A DNA stretch of 64,000 nt, taken from Odontocerum albicorne. Taxonomy: Eukaryota; Arthropoda; Insecta; Trichoptera; Odontoceridae. A program made the translations under genes and the position numbers. Below are positions 1 to 12,839 of this stretch, in pieces. The notes below the pieces were generated by a model that made no database searches, was not told the DNA's origin, and saw only the letters and a list, made by a program, of their open reading frames with translations. How positions within the stretch are numbered: position 1 is the stretch's first letter; each line of letters starts with the position of its first letter. Where the stretch lies: NCBI GenBank assembly GCA_949825065.1, contig OX463842.1, positions 32,668,727-32,732,726 of the forward strand. The letters run 5' to 3'.

Positions 1-1213
1 TCCAATCCTTGTGTGTTCTATTTTAGATTGTACTGGTACCAAGACTTTTGTAAAAGGGTTTTAATCTATTTTTTTTACTTATTTGAACACGTTTCTGATA
101 GGTCGGAGGAGACTACTGCATGGTAATAAACTAACCGCTCATTGGTGATAAACTATTAGACTATACAAAACTAAATTATTATGCAATATAATACAAAACA
201 AACTAAATTATCCTTTTTAGCAAGTGTTTAAGTGTCACAAACTTTCAGGATATAATATCAAATGCTTCTTAAAAATATTTTTTTCACTTTCCATGCCTTT
301 TTCCACTCTCCGTGCATTTTTCTATAGTCAAAAAGTTAAAATCTTCAATAAAAATATTTCAGTGAATGTTCAATGCTTTGCAATATATGTGTATCTATTG
401 TGAAATCAAACATCTCCCTATTATATTGATATTTCGTGATAGTTTTTAGCAATTAATACTTCAATAAATCATTGAAATAATCAGCATTTAGAGTCTAAAA
501 TAAAATAAGCAAAGCGTTTTTTTATCTAACAACATAATATTTGTTTCCGTTTCGTTTGTATTGAAAATAAGTTTAATTGCAAGTTATACTTAGAAAGAAT
601 AAACAAAAAAACTGGATATTCATCTGCATAAAACAATGCATGAATAAAAAAACTGTAGATATTATTAGATTTTTAAATCTTTAAGTGACTTTTAGGGTAC
701 CCTGTATTTTTATCAATAGCTTGTGTTTCTGAAATTAAGACTTTTATTGTATAAAAGATAATCGTGAAAATTTTTAAGCCATAAAGTGATTTCTTTCAAC
801 ACAGAATATTTTCAAAGGTGTGAATTTAAAAAAATATAGATTATACTATGCTACATATTCGCCGTTATTATGCTTTATTTTCTATATTGCTTTAAAACAT
901 TCAATCAAACCAGCACTAAGAAACTGTTAAAACATGGTACTGAGAATCCCTTGAGTTGACAATATCCATAATAATAATATCTTGAAACAAACAAATAACA
1001 ACAAAAACGTATGATCCAATAAAAAAACTAAAGGTTGAATATTTTGAACATATAATGGGGGAAAACATATGAAATTCATAATGTTTCATTGTAGTATCCT
1101 ATCTACACCCAGGGCTCCTGCCTCAAAAATCAAAGTTTAAAAAAAATTAAAAGAATGAAATATGCATGTTCTTAAGGTGATAAAATTATTTATAAATTTC
1201 ATAAAATCTTAAC
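1..1213. other. AT-rich non-coding DNA with a SINE-tail relic
   Basis: No gene seen. Around 90-180 there is a degraded match to the 3' part of SINE family A (a gga-gagactactgcatggtaataaac-like stretch), recognisable by comparison with the better copy at 28638-28727. The rest is AT-rich sequence with many stops in all frames. Confidence 0.5.
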
Positions 1214-1375
1214 ATGGCAGACCCACCTGCGTTCAACCCATCAGATTCCTCTGACCCCGTCCCCGGCGGCTCCTTTTCGATCCGCTTCCCCATTGTGTCA
1301 CGGGAACAAAGGGGTTGCTCCTCACTATCCTCAAGAAGAAGAGGAAGAAGACCGCCGCCCATTAGGATAGTTTGA
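1214..1375 (+). CDS. Small GC-rich ORF, 53 codons, unknown
   Basis: An ATG in a favourable insect context (aacATGG) opens a 53-residue frame beginning MADPPAF, rich in Pro/Ser in the first half and Arg near the end (an RRRGRRPPP-like tail), closing at TGA 1373-1375. The segment is far more GC-rich than its surroundings. No domain or family is recognised. It could be a short first coding exon, the start of a degraded retroelement ORF1, or chance. No convincing splice donor follows. The antisense frame is also open, so the reading direction is not secure. Confidence 0.22.
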   Translation: MADPPAFNPSDSSDPVPGGSFSIRFPIVSREQRGCSSLSSRRRGRRPPPIRIV

Positions 1376-2380
1376 ATAAACATCGCTGAGCGATCTCTTG
1401 CTTCGTGTTCCGGCTAATTTCAATATTTCTGAGAGGGACGGATGATATTCGGCTCGGAAATGATCTGAGTTACTAATGTCTCAGATTGAGGTTAAGTGCT
1501 CACAGATTTCCTAAGCGATTTGTTGATAATGTGTTAAGATAATGACGCCTAACCACTTAGGTGCTTGAATTACGGATATTGTCATCCGAAAGACATATTT
1601 CAACATTAAAAATATTCACTTGTACATGTTGAGATTGATTGTGATATAGATTTTGTGGATACATGACATAATTCTCTTTACCCGCTTTCATTCGCTTTAA
1701 ATGGACTCCACTTATGGGAAACATCCGAAATAATGTTTCGGTATATCGGTATATCAGGGTATTCTTCAGCTATATTTAGTTATAGTATTTTTCTTCTAGC
1801 AGTTTTTATAAATAACGAACTTCTACTGTGTTGCCTTTTTGTCTCTTTTGTTACATGTTAAATAATGGATTTAATAAAAGAAATTGCTGTTTTTATTGTA
1901 TTTTTTTGTGTACATATTTCATCTGGTAGGTGTATTACTGTAGAGTAATTTCTTTTGACCAACTAGCTTTTATCTGATACATAAAATCATATTTTAATTC
2001 ATAACAGATTATACAAAAAATCCCTAAAATTCTAGTTAAATATCAAATAAATGACCACTATCTAAACAATATTGGTATAAATAGAAGAAAGGATTTCATT
2101 CAAACATAAGGAAAAGAAACAAGGGAAAATTAGGATGAAACGACATTCTGAATCGTGTTACATTTTTTTCAATTCCCCAGTCACACCGAGTTAACCGCAA
2201 ATGAATACAAATGAAAATGTGCTAAATGAGGTACGAATATAATGCGTTAGTATACAAAGAAGTCTCTTGTTGCCTGATTGAAGATATGGTCCGTTTTCCG
2301 AAAGGAAGTTGAATTTTTAACGTAGATATAAAGGTGAATCGGGATTGAACACACAAAATAATGTCGACAGATCGTGAAGA
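1376..2380. other. AT-rich non-coding DNA
   Basis: Short ORFs only. I see no RNA gene or recognisable repeat here. Confidence 0.5.
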
Positions 2381-2470
2381 TTCCTTCGCTGTCTGATTAA
2401 TTAAGTCTGTTCCTTCGCTGTTTGATTAATTTAAGTATGTTTCTTCACTGTTTGATTAATTGAAGTATTT
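2381..2470. repeat. Three-copy 29-30 bp tandem repeat
   Basis: Units start at 2381, 2410 and 2440. Each holds a ttccttcgctgt-like block followed by ttgattaat. The copies differ at a few positions. Confidence 0.8.
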
Positions 2471-4345
2471 TAGGAAATTCAGACACGTGATCATACTTCC
2501 ATAGGTTAAAAATGAATCGGATAAAAATATTATTGAGTATTTCCAACGAATCCAGCCTCGTTAGCATCCAATTAACATTCGTGGTAAATAACCCACCAGG
2601 CTGTACTGTAAACAATTAAAGGGTTATAGAATATTACAAAATATAATAATATTTAAACATCAAATTAACATTAATTCAAATATGCAAATCTAGATGTCAT
2701 ACAAACATACAAAAGTTTATACATGTATTTGAGTGAACAATATGCATATTCATTTAGTTCTTCTTGTATGTACTTATTAGGTATGAAGTTCTTTTTGCAG
2801 ACTCTAGTACGCTTCAAAAGGAAAACAAAACAAATAAATAAATTACAAAATCCTAGTTTGACTGCATGAAAACCTTAGGAGGAAATACTTTGCAGGTGGG
2901 CATCATGCAAATCGTAAAAAGCAATTTCTGCATAAAAAACCAACTTGTGATCAGGAAATTCGTGTCATGAATAAGACGGAAAGAAAGTGAAAAATTAAGA
3001 GTAAATTATTTTATACATTGTTTATATCTAATGCAACTTCAACACTTAGCATCAGCTATTCGGTTAACTAGAACAGAAATGTACTCGTATTATTCATGTA
3101 CGGAAAAGGATGTTAATTCTTTTGAATTTAATCAAAGTTTTTTTTATAAAGTAGATATTTTGATTTATTGACTTGATGATACATAAGATTTTCTGACGAG
3201 AAATATTTTCAATAATAATTTTCAATAGCGTTAATTAAAATAAATAGACATGATCCTAAGATTACAAAAATCTTCTAATAAATGAGAAAGAATCCTGTAT
3301 TCTATACATAAACTCTACTTATTTTGAAAGGTCAAACTATCAATTGATTTTACAAACTAGGTTGGATTAAAAAAAATATATTTATTGAAAAAGAGATAGA
3401 TATTGATATCCAATAAATTGATTTAAAATGCAGAACTCTAAGAGGCTCCAACAGCCACGAACACCCTTAAAATTAACTAAGTGAAACTAATATTATTTTT
3501 CTCATAAGTAACGAAAACCAGAGTGGCATCTCCTTTCTTTGATTTTAATTCTTAAAATCACCAATTAAGGGAAAGAATAAAAATATTTTTAACTAGACAC
3601 ATAATCAAAAGTAGCAAATTGTACGAATATTATGGTTAAAATTTTTTCGATTTAAAACTCCAGTGTCAAACAATTGTTTTCCATGATTACATTTTATTGA
3701 ATGCTTACTTTTTCAATATCATCAAACAGCTTATTAAGACGCGTTAATCACAAATTCTGTCGGTGTTTTGGGGTTTCGTCTATTTATTCATGAAATTAAT
3801 TTTACTTGACTTTTACAATTGTCTACACTCCAGAAAACAATACACACCTATAATAAAAAATAATTATTAAGTGCGTTAACTGGACCTTTTACCGTGGATT
3901 TTATTTGAATTTAACTCATTAGTTTAAATCTCGTCAACTGTGATTTTATATCCTCCACTTCCCTTATTTGCTTTATACTTTGGTTAACGTCTTAACAGCT
4001 TTCTGTCATTCAACCACACCTTAATCAAGTTCCCAAACTTCTTAATGTTAGCTTTAACTCGGCCTGCTTTCAAACCAAGAAGATATTCGAAGACCGCATG
4101 GACTTATTTTGAATAGAATATAATACCAAGACGAAACAACTCTGAAACGATTTGTTTTGAAGAAGCTATTTTTCTTGTTTAAACATCTCCAAAATGAAAA
4201 TTAATCATTTGCGATCTAGATGCCATTCTTAATGAATAATTAGCTTCTGATAAAGATTTTTTGAAATATGAAATCAGAAAAAAGATAACTGGCTCATCGT
4301 CTAAAATAAAAGGTGAAATCAGATTCAATATTACAAACCGTCTAA
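2471..4345. other. AT-rich non-coding DNA up to the gap
   Basis: No supported gene. A short match to the SINE family A tail (accaccaggctgtactgt-like) lies near 2585-2625. The frames that run into the N-run are artefacts of the undefined bases. Confidence 0.45.
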
Positions 4346-4545
4346 NNNNNNNNNNNNNNNNNNNNNNNNNNNNNNNNNNNNNNNNNNNNNNNNNNNNNNN
4401 NNNNNNNNNNNNNNNNNNNNNNNNNNNNNNNNNNNNNNNNNNNNNNNNNNNNNNNNNNNNNNNNNNNNNNNNNNNNNNNNNNNNNNNNNNNNNNNNNNNN
4501 NNNNNNNNNNNNNNNNNNNNNNNNNNNNNNNNNNNNNNNNNNNNN
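4346..4545. other. Assembly gap, 200 N
   Basis: Exactly 200 undefined bases. The round size suggests a scaffolding gap of arbitrary length. Sequence character changes across it: AT-rich on the left, GC-richer on the right. Confidence 0.98.
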
Positions 4546-5880
4546 GGCGCTAATTTGTTGCTGAAATATCGCCCAGCGTTTGATTGGCTAGAATACCCTC
4601 TCCATACCACCTGTCCAACTAGGTGGTTTATAACCTAGGTGTAAACTACACCAAGCAGCGCTTAGCTTCCAGCCTGCCACAACCTATCTGTACTTTTAAC
4701 CTAAAGGTTGTTCCCTTTGCCTTATACCATTAGTTATTGCAAAAAGTGCGAACAAAACGTTCTTCCGGCACGGCCCCTCTATTCGGAGAACGATCCATGA
4801 TGGGGCAGGGTAGAGATTATGGCGAGGAGAAGAAAGGTGAACTCATCTTGCTATTCTCACAGTATCATTGAGGCATGAACAATCCTTCCCTAGGTGTTCG
4901 CATCACTCGCATTGGTTTACTCTAAACCACTTGACGAACACGTAATTAATGAGGAATTAAACCTCTCCTATACTAGTCTTCTGCGGATCATGGCGGGGAT
5001 ATTTATTCCTCATATACCTTTAACTAATAATTTTCGATGACGCCACCTCAACGATGAAGTTTAAACAACTTGCCAACTTTATACTACGGCCAGCATCGTG
5101 AAAACATGCTCCGCTCCCGATGAAGGAGGTTAAACGAACATGTTGCTTCAATACTGCATGGTATACTCGCTCGCTTGTATACAGACATGCGCCCTAAGGT
5201 CTCTGATTTCCTGCCCGAGCACAATAAAGTTGTCACCACGCGTTATATATGTAGACGTTCTAAAAATCAGGGTGTGTAATACCCTTGCGATAGAAAAACA
5301 AATCAAAGTTTTTTTTCGCCCTTTGGTGACATACTTGTACTAATTAATCAGCGATCTAGGTTTCTATTACATCTGCGGTATCATGAAGCTTATGGCTGGC
5401 GAGCTTACCGCAAGGCTAGGCGTTGTTTCGAAAATTAAACTGAACTAACTACAATATACGGGTAATACGAGTAAAATTCTAACTTATTTACCATGCCGCT
5501 GGTTATGAAACTTCTACAATATTACTCTCTACTAGGAACCCTCCTGAGTTCGTCGCGGTACGTAAGATGACCTAGACATTTGCATGCGTCATCGCAAAAT
5601 TCGGATTTGTATAACCCTGTAGTACGGCTTCCTAATACACGCACAGGCACAAACAATTATAGCCGTACGTCTAGAAGGCAACCTCAAAGGAACACAATAC
5701 CAAATACAATACATAGGCACAAATACAATACAATACTAACAGAAATGAAATTATAAATATAATTAATGCAACAAAAAAAATTACAATTCAGGACAATAAG
5801 ATGTATGCATGGCAGATAATCAGATACGGAAAAACACACAAGAATTATAACTCTCAAGCCTTTACCTGAGATCAATAAAG
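4546..5880. other. GC-richer stretch without a recognised gene
   Basis: Base composition resembles the leader of the neighbouring Ty3/gypsy-type element more than the AT-rich bulk. I could not match it to the LTR at 9663-10514, nor find RNase H or integrase motifs on either strand. It may be rearranged element sequence or another repeat. Open frames such as 5140-5343 have no recognisable content. Confidence 0.4.
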
Positions 5881-6283
5881 TCAATAATTAATTATCTCCA
5901 AGACTCTCAGTCCTGTTTGCATATTATTAAACCAACATGGTACAGAACCCTGGTCACCCTGATCGGCGAACAATTGTTCCATCATTCGTTGCATCTCAGC
6001 AGGAATGTTTTTTAAGCCAAATGGGGTGACCACAAACCGATATTGTCCCCGGCCCTCTACAAAGAATGCCGTCTTACATTTAGACTCTTTGCTTAATGGC
6101 ATTAGCCAAAACTCATGGCTCAGATCTAAAGCAGTGAGGTAGCGCGTATCTCGAAGATTGTCGAGAATTCGGTTGATGTTAGGTAACCGATAACAGTCCG
6201 TCTGCGTCACGGAATTTAGTTTGCGGGGTCCAATACGATTCGAGCAGAAGCATCCTTTTTCGGAACAATGGAGGCATTATTGA
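5881..6283 (-). pseudogene. Reverse transcriptase fragment, frameshifted and truncated
   Basis: The minus-strand translation shows the Ty3/gypsy RT core: a PKKDASARIVLD stretch, then KLNSVTQ, LTALDL (motif A, first catalytic Asp) and TPFGLKN (motif B). The first block and the rest are in different frames. The break is at a run of C near 6227-6230 and is consistent with loss of one base. The frame ends at 5881, shortly after motif B, without the YxDD catalytic motif, so the polymerase is dead. It follows the protease almost directly, whereas intact elements have about a hundred residues between, so an internal deletion is inferred. Confidence 0.85.
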
Positions 6284-6287
6284 GCCA

Positions 6288-6739
6288 TTAACTCCTACTC
6301 GAATGAGAAAACGATTCCGGCGTAAGCCCGGAACGCTTCAAGAAGGGAATACCGAGCACCAAGCAAGTATCTAAAGAAGGAACTACCTGGAATTCCACCA
6401 ACACAGTTTGGTGATCATAATGTAAGGGCAACTGGATCGTACCCAGCACCCGATGTCCCTGACTATCAGCCGTGTGAACGACTCCCTCAGTAGTTCGCAT
6501 AATAAACCGTAAGTCCTTAAAATTTTTATACAGATTACCACCTATTACGTTAATTGCTGCACCTGAATCTAGCAACGCCCTAAATGGTGAGCCCTGAATT
6601 TCACAATGAAGATAGGGTCTCTCATCCCTAGCATTTGAAATTTCTATGGCACCAAGGTTACGGCTATTATTTCTTAATTCTATTGTATTTGACCAACCCC
6701 TTAGCTCCGAATTACCTTGACCGGGTTGGTCCCCTATCT
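6288..6739 (-). pseudogene. Retroviral-type aspartic protease domain (pro)
   Basis: This frame lies -1 relative to gag and continues open from the gag stop region to 6288. It contains LLDSGAAINVIG, the Asp-Ser-Gly catalytic loop of retroelement aspartic proteases, which act as dimers to cleave Gag-Pol. Later LVLGIPFLKR matches the conserved C-terminal block. No ATG is needed: entry is probably by -1 frameshifting at 6740-6746. The frame terminates at 6288 just before the RT block, where intact relatives would continue in a single Pol. Domain identity is firm; functionality is doubtful because its Pol context is broken. Confidence 0.8.
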
Positions 6740-7962
6740 GTTTTTTGGAATTAAGGAGCTCGGCGGCGGACGCGAAGTATCCGTCAGCAAAGTAAAAGGT
6801 CTAGAAGTCTCGGCACGACTCCTTACGCGATTACTTGGCGACTTATCCGGTTCCTTCTGGATAAGTGGTTTGTGCGGACAGTCGCGGGCAATATGATGCG
6901 GAAGATTGCACAAGAAACACCTCAACAAGGTCGGCCCTCTACCGATAACCTTCTGTGAGACGGATGACACACGTGCCCTTACCCTTGGCTGCATCTGCAG
7001 CGGCCGGGGTGATACCTCACCACTCCTGTTCATTTGTTCGAAAGAGGCACATACTCTTTCCATCTCTCGTACTGACGCAGGCCGCGTACTGACAAGGACT
7101 GAGCTAAACCTAACGTGAAGGCCTCTCTTGAACACCTGTAACAGCTCCACCTCCGTCAAGGCAGAGTCCAGTGTACTGTTTACTTCCAAAATTCGTGATA
7201 TATAATCGGTGGAAGATTCTTCGTGACCCTGCTTGGATGCCCAAATATCCAGCTTTCTATCTACCATAAAACTCTCCGATTCGAACCTCTCCAAAAAATG
7301 TGCCTTCAATGTAGCCCATCTCATAGGGTTCCTATACGTAATCCTGAAAAAGGTCAGGGCTCTGTCGCGCAAAAATTCAGGTAGGACGGGAGAGAGAGAG
7401 TCTACATCGAACCTACGTGCGTGTGCTATTTCCTCGAGCCTAACCAAAAACTGACGTACGCTACCCGAGCCATTAAACGGATCCACTGGCCACGATGAAA
7501 AATTGATATTTAATGGAGGTAATTGATTACCTCTAGTGCTAGGAGACGGCAACATTCCCAAGTCTCTTGAAGGGCAAGACCCGGTAAATGGCAAGGAAGA
7601 GTCCGAACGAGGGGCTGTCGCTCCGGAAACCAGTTCCATAGAAAATTCCGGGGCTCCTCGCAAATTAACATGTGCCTTAGACCTTTGAGGCAATATAACC
7701 TCTTCTGTAGGAGAGTGAACGAGGCCCCGATTGTAGCTCCATGCTTGCCGACGCAACCTGGGGAGTTTGTTACCCGGAGTGATTCCCCTTTCCATCAATT
7801 CCCCAATCAATCTCTCCTTAGTTGCACTCGTAATATTGTCAATAGGACTCATTGTGGACTTATCCTCAGCTAGCAAGGTGAGAGTTCTATCTGAAAGATT
7901 AGAAATCCCCAAGACTCTAGGCCACGCTGTTATTAATACGCGTTCCCAATCTCAGGAATAGC
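6734..7962 (-). CDS. gag: gag polyprotein with CCHC zinc knuckle
   Basis: Structural protein of the LTR element. Counting from the TTG codon at 7912, there are 392 residues. An N-terminal LGISNLSDRTL-like segment is followed by a retrotransposon Gag domain (roughly residues 140-295: FNGSGSVRQFLVRLEEIA, LPEFLRDRALTFF, FLERFES). A zinc knuckle C-x2-C-x4-H-x4-C follows at residues 332-345 (CFLCNLPHHIARDC). The frame stays open upstream to about 7962 with no ATG, so the true start is uncertain; the first in-frame Met is at residue 21. The tail is basic. It ends with TAG at 6734-6736 immediately after a slippery heptamer. No internal stop is seen, so gag is the best-preserved gene of the element. 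Confidence 0.85.
6740..6746 (-). promoter_or_regulatory. Candidate -1 ribosomal frameshift site (A AAA AAC)
   Basis: On the minus strand the last gag codons read CCA AAA AAC AGA TAG. The heptamer A_AAA_AAC is in the canonical X_XXY_YYZ register, and slipping back one base enters exactly the frame that runs into the protease. This is the classic retroelement arrangement. No downstream stem-loop or pseudoknot was folded here. Confidence 0.65.
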
Positions 7963-9642
7963 CTTCACCAGAAATTCCAATCGCATGTAATCGAAGAAAA
8001 CAACTCTACCTTAAAGGCCTAAAATAGAATAATACAATAAGTTCGATCACCCGGCCACGCTATTATAACACCGGTCTACTACTAATCTCGCCGACCAGAT
8101 GTACGACAGCTAGTATTCGTCAAACTTAATTAGCGAAACAGCCGGACGGCTCTGAACGAATAATGTTATAGTTGGCAAACTTAGTGCTCTAAATATTCTA
8201 TTTTTGTTGATGATTTAAAAATCTTCAAAGCGATCCAAACTCCGGAATACGCCACTAACTCTATCCAACCGGAAAGAAAACGTAACGAATTATTCCTTGC
8301 CAATGCAACAAGGAACTTCTATCAGCTGCTAATCACCCGGCCAATCACAAGAAACTATGGCGTTCCACTAGCTCTGCCTACCCGATTACCGGCCAAATTC
8401 GAGATTATACTCCTCGTAAAACTACGCTCAACTCGATTTTTTCTAATTTTAGAAAATAACTACCTACACTCGCACAGCTTTTATCAGCCGCACGTTATTA
8501 GTTGGTTATTATATTTTATTTAATTAATAAATAAAATCCTCAACTCATACACAAAATGACCGCCAAACAAAACGGTACTCGAATCAATTTCCGCCCGACC
8601 GACTTGACTGAAGTACAAAGCCTATGCTTTGTTGTTTTAACGGTCCTGAATTGCTTTCGATTCTTTACCGAGTTATACGCAGTTAATCAAAATAATATAA
8701 CAAAATTATACACCGTATACAATACAACAATGCACAAAATTTCGAATAAAAACAGGAAGAAAAGAAAGAAGAAAACATAAAATTCAAATACACAGTACAC
8801 AACAAAGCAATGCACAAGATATTCAAATCAAAAAAAGAAAAAAAAAACATAAAACTCAAATACACAGTATACAATAAAGCAATGCACAAGATATTCAAAT
8901 CGAAAAATGAAAAAAGAAGAAAAAAAACATAAAATTCCAATACACAGTACACAACACAGCAATGCACAAATTATTCTAGTACCAAAAGAAGAAAGAAAGG
9001 AAAAAAACATAAAAATACAAATTATACCGTCCAAGCCCGACGACGAACCTCTAGGTAGGCCCCGCGTTGAAAGGCGGCCAGTTTCAGACTTTTTACCCTT
9101 TAATTAATTAAGTTGGATTACTAAAAGCCTGGATGTTACAATGTATGACTCTTACTCCGGTAGCTCAGTATAGGTAAAACAAGGCTCAATAAGATCTCAA
9201 GATGTCGTGGGAAGAGGTAGGCATTCGTCAGTGCTTGGGTAGGTATAAATACATAATGAAACACATATTTGCTGTTAATTGGTTATATATTTAATCCTGA
9301 CGAGCTGATACTCCGTCAGGAAAATCAAATGGGCAGATTTCTCTCTGCTACTCCGCTAACCTTTCAGATGGACAGGCAGTCGAAGTAATTTATTATCACA
9401 CAACAGTCCGTTGCGGAAATGTGTCAATTCTCAAAGATTAGATCTCGCCAATCTCTAGAATACTCAAATATCACCATAAAATGACAAGCAAAAGAGGATA
9501 AATAAGGTTGATCTTACTCCAAAACAGGACAAAATGTATTATCCCAGATCCGCTTCAAGTGTATGACCAGGTCGACTCGTATATGGCCCTCTGACCTTAT
9601 ACTGTTACTACAGGGCCGCTGATGTGAAGAAATTCCCTCAGT
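7963..9642 (-). other. Leader / 5' untranslated region of the LTR element
   Basis: About 1.7 kb between primer-binding site and gag. GC-richer than the bulk apart from the tandem repeat at 8704-9025. No conserved frame. The short ORFs across 8556-9107 are low-complexity readings of that repeat. Confidence 0.5.
8704..9025. repeat. Minisatellite, 72-80 bp units
   Basis: Four units, each with aacataaaa, tacacagta, a gcaatgcacaa block and an A/G-rich run. The acat anchor falls at 8775, 8847, 8927 and 9007. Unit length varies through the purine run. Confidence 0.8.
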
Positions 9643-9657
9643 GGTTGGCGACCGCCA
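9643..9657 (-). promoter_or_regulatory. Probable tRNA primer-binding site
   Basis: On the minus strand TGGCGGTCGCC starts five bases after the LTR end. PBSs begin TGG, complementary to the CCA end of the primer tRNA. The primer tRNA was not identified. Confidence 0.45.
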
Positions 9658-9662
9658 ATTCG

Positions 9663-10824
<1,162 letters not shown>

Positions 10825-10999
10825 CTTATATATGTATAATCTGTAAAAAAGAAAAATTTTAATATATGACTTAGTTACACAACATATAAAGGATAAAGAT
10901 ATTTTTCTTATATAAAAAATATCCTCAATAAAGTAACAAAATATCGTTATTTATATTGAACAATCTAATTATTCTTCAATATTTACGTCATCTCTTTAT

Positions 11000-11066
11000 T
11001 GTATTGTATTTTATTACACTTTCATTATACACAGTACATCAGGTGGTAATCTCTTTCAACCAATAT
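11000..11066 (-). repeat. SINE family A tail fragment
   Basis: Reverse-complement match to the family A 3' part: ttacactttcattata, a cagtacatc block, ggtggtaatctctttcaacc. No tRNA-like head remains. Confidence 0.55.
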
Positions 11067-11603
11067 TTTTATAATTTAAGCATTTGTTCTCTATTATTTC
11101 ACCAAAGTTTATGGTAATTTTATTATTTGATAAATGAATTTTATTATTTTTCATGTGAACTGTTTCAAAGGAATTAGTGTTTTAAAAAAGGCATTGTTCA
11201 ATATTTGTGGAAAATACCATAGACCAACTTTTGTTTTAGTTTGATGTTTTAATACTCGTACTTTAGAATAGGCCTTTATTTAAAAAGCAGACAATGCCTC
11301 CTTTCTTTTATTATCCATTGTGAAAAGATCTGACCTTAACGCCTATAATCTTCATTCCCTAAAAGAAAACATCGGGCCGATCTTGGATATCTGTGCCGTC
11401 TACACAACCCGGAAGATCCGGATATCAGACACTATTCGGGTCAATCAACGCTTTTGTAACTGTGGTGCGGAAATTGCCTATTTTATCACTTAGAATCTGT
11501 GAAACATTTTCTATTTATTTTCCTTTAAAAATAAGAGAAATCGACTTGTTTAATGAGAATGGAATCATTAATTGGTTAAATACCGAATTCGTCTTTCACT
11601 GTA

Positions 11604-12763
11604 CTAGGTTAGTCAAAAGTTTTGAAAGCGGAAATGAAAATACATTTTTTTTGGGGGGAAATCACTTTTATTGCTCAGTATAGTCTCCCATAAGATCAAT
11701 ACACTTGGTCCAACGATCTTCCAACTTTGTTGTCCCATCACGGAAGTGACTTTCTGGAAGGCCTGCAAAATACTCCTCTACGACGGCTATAACCTCTTCG
11801 TTTGATGAAAAATGCTTTCCACGAAGGAATTTTTTGAGGTGTGAGAACAGTCAGAAGTCAGAGGGAGCTAAATCTGGCGAATAGGGTGGATGCTGCAACA
11901 ATTCGTACCCCAATTCACTGATTTTCGCGATGGATTTTTGAGCTGTGTGAGCAGGTGCATTGTCTTGATGAAAAATGATTTTTTTCTTCTGCAAACCGGG
12001 CCTTTTTTCACAATTTTTTTCATCCAACTGGTCCAAAAGGTCACAATAATAATCAGAGTTGATTGTTTTACCAGTTTGGAGATAATCTATCAATAAAATT
12101 CCTTTTGCATCCCAAAAAACTGACGCTAACACCTTCTTGGCCGATTTCTGGACACGAACTCGCTTCGGAGCCAAAGTGCCTGGTTCACACCACTCTTTAG
12201 CCTCTTGTTTTGATTCAGGATCATGGTGGTAGACCCAAGTCTTATCCATAGTGATGAATCGACGCAGAAAATCCTTTTTATCCTTTCGAAATTGCTCCAA
12301 ATGTTGCTCAGAAAGTCGCATTCGAACATGTTTTTGTTGCATTGTTAGCAAATGCGGCACCCATTGTGCACACAGTTTTTTGAAACCCAAAACTTCAGCC
12401 AAAATATGCCATGTTATTCCATGTGAGATGCCTATGGTGTCAGCTATCACATCCACAGTCGATCGATGATCTTCCAAAACCATATTCTGTATTTTCGCTA
12501 TGATTTCTGGTGTTGATGCACTTTTTGGACGTCCTGCGCGTGGATCGTCTTGAACGCTTGTACGGCCACGCTTAAACTCCAAAACCCATCGGTGAACGGT
12601 TGGAAATGAAGGAGAAGACTCCTTTAATACTTGCACCATCTTTGCATGGATCTCAGTAGCCGATAAACCTTCCAAAACAAAGAATTTAATCACTGCACGA
12701 TATTCGGATTGGTTTTTCTACTGCTCTATAGATGTCGCTTTCAAAACTTTTTGACTAACCTAG
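11604..12763 (-). mobile_element. Mariner element 1 (1160 bp), decayed
   Basis: Inverted ends at 11604-11630 and 12736-12763 share ctaggttagtcaaaa and gttttgaaagcg with one single-base length difference. Each is flanked by TA (11602-11603 and 12764-12765), the target duplication made by Tc1/mariner transposases. The interior carries a minus-strand DD34D mariner transposase with a lost start and one nonsense codon. Confidence 0.95.
11668..12717 (-). pseudogene. Mariner transposase, nonsense-mutated
   Basis: DDE/D cut-and-paste transposase. The main open part (12693 to 11851) is 280 codons, with an N-terminal HTH region, WVPHLL at residues 111-116, and catalytic Asp150 (TMDKTW), Asp244 (FHQDNAPAH) and Asp279 (YSPDLAPSD). 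The last two are separated by 34 residues, the mariner DD34D signature. A TGA at 11851-11853 replaces what is Trp in relatives, two codons after the third Asp. The same frame then continues for 60 more sense codons to TAA 11668-11670, keeping a mariner-like C-terminus (ending LMGDYTEQ). The 5' end runs back to a TAG at 12718-12720 with no ATG, so the start was lost too. Confidence 0.93.
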
Positions 12764-12839
12764 TATAAGGCACTGTAACGCATTTGTGCATCTTAAGAAA
12801 TACATTAAAATAATAAGCGTTGCGAAATAATGCTAAAGA

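Noticed and set aside
4179..4638. Open frames spanning the N-run
   Set aside because: The middle consists of undefined bases; the frames are artefacts.
6906..7961. Plus-strand open frames opposite gag
   Set aside because: Antisense shadows of the gag gene, with no domain of their own.
11890..12469. Plus-strand and alternate-frame ORFs inside mariner 1 (and 14047-14309 in mariner 2)
   Set aside because: Shadows of the transposase genes.
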